Of a stretch of 64,000 nucleotides of DNA, positions 8,252-16,056 are shown one piece after another. Source of the DNA: Paraburkholderia sp. (GTDB taxonomy: Bacteria; Pseudomonadota; Gammaproteobacteria; Burkholderiales; Burkholderiaceae); NCBI RefSeq assembly GCF_024281035.1, contig NZ_JAMXLH010000037.1, positions 19,170 to 83,169 of the forward strand, read 5' to 3'. Under the pieces are notes generated by a model. The model did not search any database. It saw nothing but the letters and a program-made list of their open reading frames with translations, and was not told the origin of the DNA. Made by a program: the position numbers and the translations under genes. Position 1 is the stretch's first letter. Every line of letters begins with the position of its first letter.

Positions 8252-8797
8252 TTACTTTCTCGTGTAATTAGCGATGTTTCCTTGCGCCGCCTGCGAGTTG
8301 TCGACCGGGATCGGCAATGGTGCGGGCGGGGCGATTTCATCCCACAGGGTGACGCTGCCGCCGCCGCGCATGAGCTGCGGCGTGGCCGCGACCATCACCA
8401 TGCCGACCGCGCCGCCGCGCTGGTGCGCGAGCGTCTGGTCGTCCAGCGGGCTGCCGGCTACCACGGGGTCGTCGGCGGGCGGTGTCGAGTCTTCAGCGAG
8501 TGCGCCGGTGTCCGCGTGCGCGCTGTCCGTCGGCGGCGGGCTCGTGTCGAGCGCCGCCGGGATGAGCGCGGGCGCGGACAACGTATGGAGCGTTGCAGGA
8601 ATGACATCGGCGGACGCGGCGGCGCGCACCTGGGTGGCGGGCGTACCGGCTGCGTCGTTCGCTGCGTTGTCCGGCGTCTGCGCGCGCACCGCCGGTGCAA
8701 GCCCGAGCAGCGCCGCCGCCGCGAAGGCAGTGAAGGCAGTAAGGGCTGCGGTGCCGCCGGTGACAGGGCGCCTGACGATGAGGTGGTTGAGTCGCAT
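8252..8797 (-). CDS. Exported protein with double-glycine leader-like motif, first gene of the amyloid operon
   Basis: 181 residues with a signal peptide ending near APAVRAQ (residue 40) and an Ala/Pro/Asp-rich disordered stretch to about residue 115. Residues 118-129 read LDDQTLAHQRGG. Measured back from the Gly-Gly pair this places Leu at -12, Leu at -7 and Gly at -2/-1, as in substrates of C39 peptidases (LSxxELxxIxGG). A short hydrophobic segment and the tail GNIANYTRK follow. The ATG has AGGAG eight nt upstream and sits about 16 nt after the predicted sigma-54 start site. I do not recognise a family. Confidence 0.75.
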   Translation of the reverse strand: MRLNHLIVRRPVTGGTAALTAFTAFAAAALLGLAPAVRAQTPDNAANDAAGTPATQVRAAASADVIPATLHTLSAPALIPAALDTSPPPTDSAHADTGALAEDSTPPADDPVVAGSPLDDQTLAHQRGGAVGMVMVAATPQLMRGGGSVTLWDEIAPPAPLPIPVDNSQAAQGNIANYTRK

Positions 8798-8823
8798 GGC
8801 GTATCTCCTCGTGCCGGAGATTT

Positions 8824-8839
8824 AGCGAAACGTGTGCCA
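8824..8839 (-). promoter_or_regulatory. Sigma-54 (-24/-12) promoter of the amyloid operon
   Basis: On the minus strand the sequence reads TGGCACACGTTTCGCT. GG and GC are separated by exactly 10 nt, and only one base of the TTGCW element differs. The start site would fall near 8813, just ahead of the Shine-Dalgarno of the first operon gene. Two sigma-54 activators flank the operon. Confidence 0.75.
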
Positions 8840-8912
8840 TGCGCCGCAATCCATTGATGTACTTCGGTGGGCGCTTTTCCCGCCGATTCTCGAATGGCGG
8901 ATTTTCGCCAAA

Positions 8913-8932
8913 ACGTTTCAGCGCTGAAACGT
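8913..8932. promoter_or_regulatory. Perfect 20-bp palindrome, likely activator binding site
   Basis: ACGTTTCAGCGCTGAAACGT is a perfect inverted repeat lying 74-93 bp upstream of the -24 element, a normal distance for an enhancer-type site. It is probably bound by one or both VpsR-like activators through their Fis-type helix-turn-helix domains. Confidence 0.6.
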
Positions 8933-9342
8933 GAAACCCTTAAAACAGCGTGAAGTATTGCGTATGCAATACATTCTGGAAGCGCAACATTAATGATGGT
9001 GTTATGTTGGAAACAACTGCTTTATTAATTTTCCTGGCGGCAATAAGCTGCGCCGGGCGCTGAAAACCTTTCCATCCGGCCCGTTTTGATTCGTCAGGCA
9101 TAATTTCTAACCAGAAATGTTGCGCATAGAGTAAGCTTGATCAAAAGACTCTTGAGAAAATTAGAATAAGACCCCCTCGGGGGCAATGACACACACGCCG
9201 CGTCTCGGGGATTCATCGTCGCCCAAAGCATGTTCGTTCGCTTCTAATCGAGGCAGAATGATCGGTGCTTTATGCTCCGTGTCTGGGCATTCAGGTGCGT
9301 GTCGTCATTTTCAAACAATATGTCGGCGAGAGGATCTGAATA

Positions 9343-10734
9343 ATGGAACCCGCAACGCGGCAACTGGTGTATGTATCACGCAGTCCAAGCGACGCGCTGA
9401 ATGAGCGGTTCCACGAGCGCGGCTGGCAGGTGGAAGTGGTCGGCAACGCACGTGACGCGCGCCGGGTGCTGCGCGCCGGGTCGCCCGCGGGCGGCCTGCT
9501 GGACCTCTCCAGCCATTTCCATCTGGAGGAGATCGGCTCGTTCGAGCCGTGCCTCACGTTGCCCAACGTCGGCTGGGTCGCCGCCACGACGACCGGCCAG
9601 CTCCAGGACGCCACGCTGCGCCGTCTCGTGCGCGATTACTGTTTCGACTACGTAACGGTCCCATGGAGCGGCGAGCGCATCGTCGATTCCGTCGGACACG
9701 CGTATGGCATGGTTTCGCTGGGCGAAGCGGCCTCGAACGACACGACGGGCGGCGCCGAAGGCGAGATGGTCGGCTCGTGCGAGGCGATGCTCGCGCTCTT
9801 TCGCTCCATCCGCAAGGTCGCCCTGACCGACGCGCCGGTCTTCGTCTCGGGCGAGTCGGGCACCGGCAAGGAACTCACCGCAGTCGCCATTCACGAGCGT
9901 TCGTCGCGGCGCGGTGCGCCGTTCGTGCCGATCAACTGCGGCGCGATTCCGCCGCATCTGCTGCAGTCGGAACTGTTCGGCTACGAGCGCGGCGCGTTCA
10001 CGGGCGCGAACCAGCGCAAGATCGGGCGCGTCGAGGCGGCCCATGGCGGCACGCTTTTTCTCGATGAAATCGGCGACCTGCCGATGGAAAGCCAGGCGAG
10101 CCTGCTGCGCTTTCTCCAGGAGGGCAAGATCGAGCGCCTCGGCGGTCATCAGTCGATGCCGGTGGATGTGCGCATCATTTCGGCGACGCACGTCGACATG
10201 CGCGCCGCCATGGCCGAAGGGCGCTTCCGGCAGGATCTGTATCACCGCCTGTGCGTGCTGCAGATCGACGAGCCGCCGCTGCGCGCGCGCGGCAAGGACA
10301 TCGAACTGCTCGCGCGGCACATGCTCGAGCGCTTCCGCAAGGACGGCAGCCGGCGTCTGCGCGGCTTCTCGCCCGACGCGATCGCGGCGCTCCACAACTA
10401 CAGCTGGCCGGGCAACGTGCGCGAACTGATCAACCGCGTGCGGCGTGCAATCGTGATGTCGGAAGGGCGCTCGATCACCGCGCGCGATCTCGAACTGGGC
10501 GACTACGTCGAGGTGATGCCGGTGTCGCTCGCGCAGGCGCGCGAGTCCGCCGAACGCCAGGCGATCGAACTCGCGCTCCTGCGCCATCGCGGGCGCCTGG
10601 GCGACGCCGCGCACGAACTCGGCATCTCGCGCGTGACGCTGTACCGGCTGCTGTGCGCGCACGGCATGCGCCACATGGAAAGCGAGCCGCTCTCGCCGCA
10701 TCCGGGCGGGATGGTTTCAGCGGTCAGCCTGTAA
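9343..10734 (+). CDS. VpsR-type sigma-54-dependent activator, divergent from the amyloid operon
   Basis: 463 residues; ATG preceded by AGAGGA. Residues about 5-128 form an atypical receiver with the VpsR-like motif [11 protein letters not shown]...VGHAYGM. The AAA+ domain has Walker A GESGTGKE at 170-177, GAFTGA at 217-222 and Walker [13 protein letters not shown] from 235, so it should contact sigma-54. The C-terminal Fis-type helix-turn-helix is [19 protein letters not shown]. It is a close paralogue of the regulator at 750 but lacks the PASK tract. VpsR binds c-di-GMP to switch on biofilm matrix genes; a similar role here is inferred. It is the likely activator of the divergent operon, possibly together with its twin. 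Confidence 0.92.
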   Translation: MEPATRQLVYVSRSPSDALNERFHERGWQVEVVGNARDARRVLRAGSPAGGLLDLSSHFHLEEIGSFEPCLTLPNVGWVAATTTGQLQDATLRRLVRDYCFDYVTVPWSGERIVDSVGHAYGMVSLGEAASNDTTGGAEGEMVGSCEAMLALFRSIRKVALTDAPVFVSGESGTGKELTAVAIHERSSRRGAPFVPINCGAIPPHLLQSELFGYERGAFTGANQRKIGRVEAAHGGTLFLDEIGDLPMESQASLLRFLQEGKIERLGGHQSMPVDVRIISATHVDMRAAMAEGRFRQDLYHRLCVLQIDEPPLRARGKDIELLARHMLERFRKDGSRRLRGFSPDAIAALHNYSWPGNVRELINRVRRAIVMSEGRSITARDLELGDYVEVMPVSLAQARESAERQAIELALLRHRGRLGDAAHELGISRVTLYRLLCAHGMRHMESEPLSPHPGGMVSAVSL

Positions 10735-10863
10735 GTCCGGCTTGCACCGCGCCACGGGCGGCCCGTGTCTCGTCCCGGTGCGTCTCGTCTTCTGTGCGCG
10801 CCGCGTGCGCGTTCATGCGGCACCCGCTCGCCGGGGCGGTTTTCCTGACCCTGGCGGCGCGCT

Positions 10864-10872
10864 TGCTAAAAT
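10864..10872 (+). promoter_or_regulatory. Extended -10 promoter element of thyA
   Basis: TGCTAAAAT is an extended -10 box (TGn plus 5/6 match to TATAAT) 52 nt before the thyA start. No convincing -35 element is seen. The same box precedes acpP. Confidence 0.5.
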
Positions 10873-10924
10873 CGGGGTTTATCGATCCGAACCGGGTGCT
10901 GCTCGCCCGCCGAAGGGACCCCGC

Positions 10925-11896
10925 ATGAAACAGTATCTCGAGCTTGTCCGCTCGATTCTCGACACCGGCACCTGGCAGGAAAACCGCACCGGCATCCGCA
11001 CGATCAGCCAGCCCGGCGCCATGCTGCGCTTCGATCTCCAGCAGGGCTTTCCCGCCGTGACGACGAAAAAGCTGGCGTTCAAGTCGGCGGTCGGCGAACT
11101 GATCGGCTTTTTGCGTGCGTCGAGCAGCGCGGCCGATTTTCGCGCGCTCGGCTGCAAGGTCTGGGACGCCAATGCCAACGACAACGCGCAGTGGCTCGCG
11201 AATCCGTATCGCGAGGGCACCGACGATCTCGGCGACGTCTACGGTGTGCAGTGGCGGCGCTGGCCGGCGTACAAGGTGCTCGATGCCGACGCGACGGCGC
11301 GTCTCGCCGACGCCGAAACGCGCGGCTACGCGCGCGTGGCGCAGTTCGTCGAGGACGGCCGCCCGAAGGTGCTGCTTTACAAGGCCATCGACCAGTTGCG
11401 CCAGTGCCTCGACACGATCGTGAACAACCCCGCCGACCGGCGCATTTTGTTTCATGGCTGGAATCCGGCGGTGCTCGAGGAAATCGCGCTGCCCGCGTGC
11501 CACCTGCTCTATCAGTTCCTGCCGAATCCAGTGAAGCGCGAGATCTCGCTGTGCCTGTATATCCGCAGCAACGACGTCGGGCTCGGCACACCGTTCAACC
11601 TGACCGAAGGTGCGGTGCTGCTGCACCTCGTCGGGCGCTTGACCGGCTATACGCCGCGCTGGTTCACGTACTTCATCGGCGACGCGCACATCTACGAAAA
11701 CCAGCTCGACATGCTCAACGAGCAACTGCGCCGCGAGCCGTTCGAGAGCCCGCAGCTCGCGATTTCCGAGCGCGTGCCCGAGTATGCGAAGACGGGTGTC
11801 TACGCGCCCGAGTGGCTGGAGAAAGTCGAGCCCGCCGATTTCTCACTCGTCGGCTACCGGCATCACGAGCCGCTGACCGCGCCGATGGCGGTCTGA
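10925..11896 (+). CDS. thyA: Thymidylate synthase
   Basis: Makes dTMP from dUMP using methylene-tetrahydrofolate; the dihydrofolate formed is recycled by FolA. The 323-residue protein has the catalytic Cys192 in [26 protein letters not shown] near the N-terminus and the dUMP-binding segment [12 protein letters not shown] are also present. It is longer than the 264-residue E. coli enzyme because of an insertion around residues 117-150, as in long-form ThyA. The ATG at 10925 follows AAGGGA; the reading frame open further upstream does not look coding. A bidirectional terminator follows. Confidence 0.96.
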   Translation: MKQYLELVRSILDTGTWQENRTGIRTISQPGAMLRFDLQQGFPAVTTKKLAFKSAVGELIGFLRASSSAADFRALGCKVWDANANDNAQWLANPYREGTDDLGDVYGVQWRRWPAYKVLDADATARLADAETRGYARVAQFVEDGRPKVLLYKAIDQLRQCLDTIVNNPADRRILFHGWNPAVLEEIALPACHLLYQFLPNPVKREISLCLYIRSNDVGLGTPFNLTEGAVLLHLVGRLTGYTPRWFTYFIGDAHIYENQLDMLNEQLRREPFESPQLAISERVPEYAKTGVYAPEWLEKVEPADFSLVGYRHHEPLTAPMAV

Positions 11897-11921
11897 TTCC
11901 TCGCTGCTTTTATCCCCGATA

Positions 11922-11957
11922 GAAAAACCGCAGTCCTGATGAGGGCTGCGGTTTTTT
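11922..11957. terminator. Bidirectional terminator between thyA and the DUF6600 gene
   Basis: The stem AAAAACCGCAGTCC / GGGCTGCGGTTTTTT (one G-U pair) has a TGATGA loop, an A run on the left and a T run on the right. It can serve thyA (plus) and the convergent gene ending at 12015 (minus). Confidence 0.85.
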
Positions 11958-12014
11958 GTTGACGCTGCTGCATGCCGCGATGCCGCGATGCCGCGATGCG
12001 TGCGGTGCAGGCGC

Positions 12015-14603
12015 TTAGCCGTGCGGATGATCCTCGTGGCCGCGATTTGCGTTCGGATTCGGATGCGGCGCGGGGGCCGGAGCCGGAGCCGGGTGCGGCT
12101 GAGGTTGCGGCTGCGGGTGGAACTCAGCTCGCGGCTGAGGCTGAGGTTGCGGCTGCGGGTGGAACTCCGGGCGCGGCTGCGGTTGCGGCTGCGGACGGAA
12201 CTCCGCGCGCGGCTGGGGTTGCGGCTGCGGTTGCGGGCGGAACTCCGCGCGCGGCTGGGGTTGAGGCTGCGGCTGCGGACGGAACTCGGCTCGCGGCTGG
12301 GGTTGAGGCTGCGGCTGCGGGTGGAACTCCGCTCGCTGCTGGGGTTGAGGCTGCGGTTGCGGGCGGAACTCCGCTCGCGGCTGGGGTTGAGGCTGCGGTT
12401 GCGGACGGAACTCCGCGCGCGGCTGCTGCTGCGGCTGCGACTGCGGTTGGAATGCCGCATGTTGCTCTGGCGACTGCGGACGAACCTCAGGGCGCGCTTG
12501 CTGCTGCGGCTGCGGCATGCGTTCGGGCGCGGCCTCGCGCATCTGGGGCTGCGGCTGGCCGCGGGACACGTCGCGCGGCTGCTGCATCGCGAATTGCGGC
12601 GAGCGGTTGTTCTCGCGCGCGGCGGGCTGGTCGCGCGTGGCCATCGGTGCATGCGGCTGCGTCCACATCGGCTGATGCGTTTGAACCGGCGCCGCATTCG
12701 GTGCGCGGCCCGGCTCGCGGGCGGGCGTGCCAGGCATACCGCCGGGCGCGGCCTCCATCGGCCGCCCCGCAAACTGCGGCGGGCGCGGCACGCCGTGGCC
12801 CTGCGCGGCGGGACCCGGAACGCGCGGATTCGCCATCGCAGGCACCATTCCCGCCTGGGCACGGTCCTGCGCGGGCGCACGCGCGGCGAAATCGGGCGCA
12901 CGACCGGGCTGCGGCGCCACGCTGCCGGGCCGTCCGTTCCCGGCGATCACCGGCGAATGCGGCGGCACCACGCGCACGTTCTGCTGGCCCCATGTGCGCT
13001 GCGGTGCGCCGAACGGCGCATGCGCGGGCGCCGAAGCGCGCACCACTGGCGCGCCCGCGCCCGGCACCGTGCCGTGCTCGCGCGCGAAGCGTTGGGCGAG
13101 ATTGTCGTGCAGGGCAGGCGGTGCTACAGGCGCGCGCGTCGCCACGACCTGACGCTGTGCGAGCGCACCCGGCGGACGATAGTCGGCGCGTCGCATATTG
13201 CCGCCGAAGCTGCCCGACACCGGTGCGATGCCCGGCGTGCCAGATGCGATGTGCGCGCCGCGCCATTGCCGCGGATCGACGCGCTGCGCGAAGCGCGCAA
13301 CCGGCTGGCCGTGGACGAACGCCGTCGCGGGGACCGCCGTCACGGCGCCTGGCACGCGATAGTTCACGTACGTATTGTTCACGTACGAATTGCGGATGTT
13401 GATGTTGTTGACGACGGTCCGGTTCACCCGCTCGTAGTAGTGCGGGCTCCAGTCCTCCGAACGCGGGTGCCACGGCTCGCCCGGGCCGAGCGCGAACCAC
13501 GCGACGCCTGCCGCCGCGATGCCGCCGCCGCTCAGCGCGACGCTCCAGTCGGGGCCGCCGTCTCCGCCGCCGACGAAGGCGACGAGCGCAGGTGCATAAA
13601 CCGGCGGCTCGCTGTCGACCAGCGGACCCGGAACCCAGGCCCACTCATCGTCGATATTGGCCCAGCGTCCGTAGTGGTAGGGCGCAAAACCCCAGGGCGC
13701 GTCGTCGACCCACGTCCAGCCCCACGGCGCCTGCCAGACCCACTGGCCGTCGTGATACGGCGCCCAGCCCTCGGGCTGCGCGTTCGGCTCCCAGACTTCG
13801 CCGTATTGCGGGTCGTCGTGCCAGGTGCCGTTGGCGTCGAGGTCCTGATAGCCCGGCATGTCGCGCGAAACATAGCGCGCCGAGATCGAGCGGTCCTCCG
13901 CGGCGTCGCGCGCGCGCGCCCACTGATCGAATGAATCAGGCGGCGGTGCGGGCTCGGCGGCCTCCTCCTGCAGGTCGGTTCCGGCGAAGCGGATCTGCTG
14001 ACCCGCCGACATCGGCAACTGGCCGTTCTCGCCGTAGACCGTCGCGCTGCCGCTGCGCACCGTCACGGTCGTCGAACTGCCGTCCGGCGCCACGTCGACG
14101 CGATAGTCGCCGGGGCCGTTCACGCCGAGCGCGAGATTCGGCGTGTCGATTTCCCAGGAGGTGCCGCGGGGCAATTCGCGCACCCGCGTCGAGAGCGTGC
14201 CTTGCGCGACCTTCAACTGGGCTGTCGAGTCGTCGAGATTCAGGACGTCGACGCTCGTTTGTGCGCCGACGCGGACCGCCGTCGATCCGATGTGCAACTC
14301 CGAGCGCGCGTTTGCGTCGTCCCAGAGCTGGTCGCCGGTCGTGAGCGGCCGGTTGAGCTGGGCGTAGGACCAGTCGGTCGCGCCGGCCGGTTCGGTCGTG
14401 ACGGGGCCTGCCATGTAATCGAGCCGCGCGACGCGTCCTGGCGGATCGATGCTGGCGCTCTGGGCGGCCGGTGCGCCGCCCGGCGCGGACTGGGCGAACG
14501 TCGGCGCGGCAGCGAGATTAATCGCCGCCAGCGCGGCGCCGGCGATGAGCGTGAGGCCGGTGGTCCGGCGAAACTGGATGATCGTAGCGGTGCGGTGCTT
14601 CAC
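12015..14603 (-). CDS. FecR/DUF6600-type exported protein with Gln-Pro repeat tail
   Basis: 862 residues from the GTG at 14603, chosen because GGAGA lies 6 nt upstream; another GTG at 14621 adds six residues. A signal peptide covers about residues 1-38 (ending TFAQ). Residues about 70-215 resemble a FecR-like beta domain (SELHIGS..., RGTSWEIDTPN..., GSATVYGENGQ). Residues about 225-335 are the Trp/Tyr/Gly-rich DUF6600 module (YGEVWEPN, GWAPYHDGQWVW, PWGFAPYHYGRW). The rest is Pro/Gln/Arg-rich and disordered, ending in eight copies of (R)AEF[R/H]PQPQPQPQP. Probably periplasmic or surface-located; function unknown. Confidence 0.85.
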   Translation of the reverse strand: MKHRTATIIQFRRTTGLTLIAGAALAAINLAAAPTFAQSAPGGAPAAQSASIDPPGRVARLDYMAGPVTTEPAGATDWSYAQLNRPLTTGDQLWDDANARSELHIGSTAVRVGAQTSVDVLNLDDSTAQLKVAQGTLSTRVRELPRGTSWEIDTPNLALGVNGPGDYRVDVAPDGSSTTVTVRSGSATVYGENGQLPMSAGQQIRFAGTDLQEEAAEPAPPPDSFDQWARARDAAEDRSISARYVSRDMPGYQDLDANGTWHDDPQYGEVWEPNAQPEGWAPYHDGQWVWQAPWGWTWVDDAPWGFAPYHYGRWANIDDEWAWVPGPLVDSEPPVYAPALVAFVGGGDGGPDWSVALSGGGIAAAGVAWFALGPGEPWHPRSEDWSPHYYERVNRTVVNNINIRNSYVNNTYVNYRVPGAVTAVPATAFVHGQPVARFAQRVDPRQWRGAHIASGTPGIAPVSGSFGGNMRRADYRPPGALAQRQVVATRAPVAPPALHDNLAQRFAREHGTVPGAGAPVVRASAPAHAPFGAPQRTWGQQNVRVVPPHSPVIAGNGRPGSVAPQPGRAPDFAARAPAQDRAQAGMVPAMANPRVPGPAAQGHGVPRPPQFAGRPMEAAPGGMPGTPAREPGRAPNAAPVQTHQPMWTQPHAPMATRDQPAARENNRSPQFAMQQPRDVSRGQPQPQMREAAPERMPQPQQQARPEVRPQSPEQHAAFQPQSQPQQQPRAEFRPQPQPQPQPRAEFRPQPQPQPQQRAEFHPQPQPQPQPRAEFRPQPQPQPQPRAEFRPQPQPQPQPRAEFRPQPQPQPRPEFHPQPQPQPQPRAEFHPQPQPQPHPAPAPAPAPHPNPNANRGHEDHPHG
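12090..12470 (-). repeat. ~42-bp tandem repeats encoding AEFRPQPQPQPQPR units
   Basis: About eight imperfect units of 36-42 bp code the C-terminal AEF[R/H](PQ)n tail. The DNA is nested: a 6-bp Gln-Pro codon repeat inside each larger unit, which favours slippage and length variation between strains. Confidence 0.85.
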
Positions 14604-14871
14604 GTTGTTTCTCCACAGCACGCCTTCTAGTTCAGCGTGTTCTGTCAGGAACTGTAGCGGCCCCGCTTGTTTCCATGCGCGCGGAATTGTAATGGGTCAT
14701 CCTCGTTATGTAACAGAACGTGTGTCGCCCATTGAGCGTGAAAGATTGCACGGAGAAACCGCCAGTTTTGCGGGCGAAAATGCGAAGCGCGCGGCCTATA
14801 CAACACCGCGCAACACCGCGCAACGCCGTGCGACATCGCGCGACGAGGCTCAATCGCGCGATAGCACCGCG

Positions 14872-15585
14872 TCAGCTCGCGGTGAGCGCGTCGAATGCGC
14901 GCTGACCCTTCGGCGTGATGCGCAGCACGCGCGGCAGGCTCGCGCGTTCGACCCAGCCGCCCGCGATCCACGCGTCGAGAAGCGCCGCGCCCAGTGCGCC
15001 GCCAAGGTGCGGCCGCCGCTCGCTCCAGTCGAGGCAGGTGCACGCGAAACGGCGGCGTCGCGAGCGCAGCGCGCCGATGTCCACGCCCCAGTCGCGCAGG
15101 CGCGCGGCGCCGTCGGGTGTCGCGTCGATGGTCTCGCCTTCGCACACCAGCACGCCGTCGCCGACCAGCCGCTCGAACACTTGCACCGCGACTTCGCCCG
15201 CCATGTGGTCGTAGCAGGTGCGCGCGTGGCGCATTTCGAGCGGCACGGTGCGGGCGGGCTTCGTCGCGGGCAATGTCGCGGTGCTCGCCTGGGCGATATT
15301 CATCAGCGCTTCGATTGCCGCGGCGACATCGGGCGTCGCAATCCGGTAGTAACGGTGACGGCCGCGCACGTCGAGTGCGAGCAGGCCGCCGTCGGTGAGG
15401 CGCGCGAGGTGGGCGCTCGCAGCCGATGGCGAAAGTCCGGCGATCAGCGTGAGTTCGCCGGCCGGGCGGGCGCTGCCGTCCATCAGCGCCCACAGCATGG
15501 CGGCGCGGCCGGGATCGGCGAGCAGCGCGCCGATGCGCGAGAGGCCGGGAAAGTGGCGGGTATCGGCGGCGGGTGTGGCTGGCAT
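14872..15585 (-). CDS. ArsR-family transcriptional regulator
   Basis: 237 residues from the ATG at 15585 (GAGGAA upstream); a further ATG at 15618 lacks a site. A winged helix-turn-helix spans about residues 10-95 (GELTLIAGLSPSAASAHLARL, then the wing GRHRYYRI). The C-terminal part holds RHARTCYDHMAGEVAV, a Cys/His-bearing motif common in this ArsR subgroup, and TCLDWSERRPHLGGALG. The ligand is unknown; Cys and His suggest metal or redox sensing, but this is not shown. A 38-bp near-perfect palindrome lies 110 bp upstream and may be its operator. Confidence 0.85.
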   Translation of the reverse strand: MPATPAADTRHFPGLSRIGALLADPGRAAMLWALMDGSARPAGELTLIAGLSPSAASAHLARLTDGGLLALDVRGRHRYYRIATPDVAAAIEALMNIAQASTATLPATKPARTVPLEMRHARTCYDHMAGEVAVQVFERLVGDGVLVCEGETIDATPDGAARLRDWGVDIGALRSRRRRFACTCLDWSERRPHLGGALGAALLDAWIAGGWVERASLPRVLRITPKGQRAFDALTAS

Positions 15586-15694
15586 GGCGATTCCTCGATA
15601 GTGGTCCGGCGGCGGCATGCGGGTGCTCGTGGGTGCCCGCTGGCGTGCGCGGGGGGGCGCGGGGGGGCGTGTAACGTCACTTTAGCCGCACGCA

Positions 15695-15732
15695 GCATTC
15701 GACGTTTCAGCGCAGCATGAAATATCGAATGC
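15695..15732. promoter_or_regulatory. 38-bp near-perfect palindrome, candidate ArsR operator
   Basis: Two 19-nt arms share GCATTCGA-NN-TTTCA (13 paired positions outside the centre). It lies between the arsR-type gene and the divergent small lipoprotein gene, about 30 bp upstream of that gene's TAGAAT box (15764-15769). It could control both. Confidence 0.5.
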
Positions 15733-15800
15733 GGCGTTCGTGCAGGCCGTATGCTCACGGCGCTAGAATTCAAGTTCCTATCCCGACTTCACCCACTGTC

Positions 15801-15944
15801 ATGACGCGTCTTCTCGCCAGCGCGGCCGCGTGCTCGCTCGCGATTCTGTGCACGGCGTGCGCCGGCGGCCCTGTGGCGTCGAGCGACGCAAGCGGCATCA
15901 CGATGTACGGCACGCTCGACGAAGGCATCGTCATCCGCCACTGA
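15801..15944 (+). CDS. Small lipoprotein, 47 residues
   Basis: The ATG at 15801 begins a typical lipoprotein signal (MTRLLASAAACSLAILCTAC) with the lipobox at Cys20 followed by AGG. The mature peptide is only 28 residues and ends ...MYGTLDEGIVIRH. A TAGAAT -10-like box lies 32-37 nt upstream. Small lipoproteins with this kind of tail occur in Burkholderia; function unknown. The frame is also open upstream to 15717, but the lipoprotein start fits better. Confidence 0.65.
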   Translation: MTRLLASAAACSLAILCTACAGGPVASSDASGITMYGTLDEGIVIRH

Positions 15945-16056
15945 TCGCCGCGCTCGAGCACCGCGCTGGCTGGCAGGAATTGACGCAAAATTGACGAGAC
16001 TGCCAACCGCATCGATGCGACGATGAGGGCATCGTGTCCGACTCGATGTCTTCGCC

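Larger units (their letters stand above)
8798..9342. other. AT-rich divergent control region between amyloid operon and activator gene
   Basis: 545 nt without a gene, clearly richer in A+T than its surroundings from about 8930 to 9170. Besides the promoter and 20-bp palindrome it holds GTATTGC-GTAT-GCAATAC (8955-8972), CAACAT...ATGTTG (8985-9009), ATTTCT-AACC-AGAAAT (9103-9118) and CCCCCTCGGGGG (9172-9183). A weak plus-strand -24/-12 candidate (GG-N10-GC, 9284-9299) lies ahead of the activator gene. No clear IHF consensus was found. Confidence 0.6.

Noticed and set aside
12090..12470. Regular repeats that might be a CRISPR array
   Set aside because: Units are contiguous and in coding frame, with no unique spacers and no cas genes.
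11972..13934. Long plus-strand frames opposite the DUF6600 gene, rich in Leu-Arg repeats
   Set aside because: They arise from the antisense of the Gln-Pro tandem repeats and have no plausible start or ribosome site.
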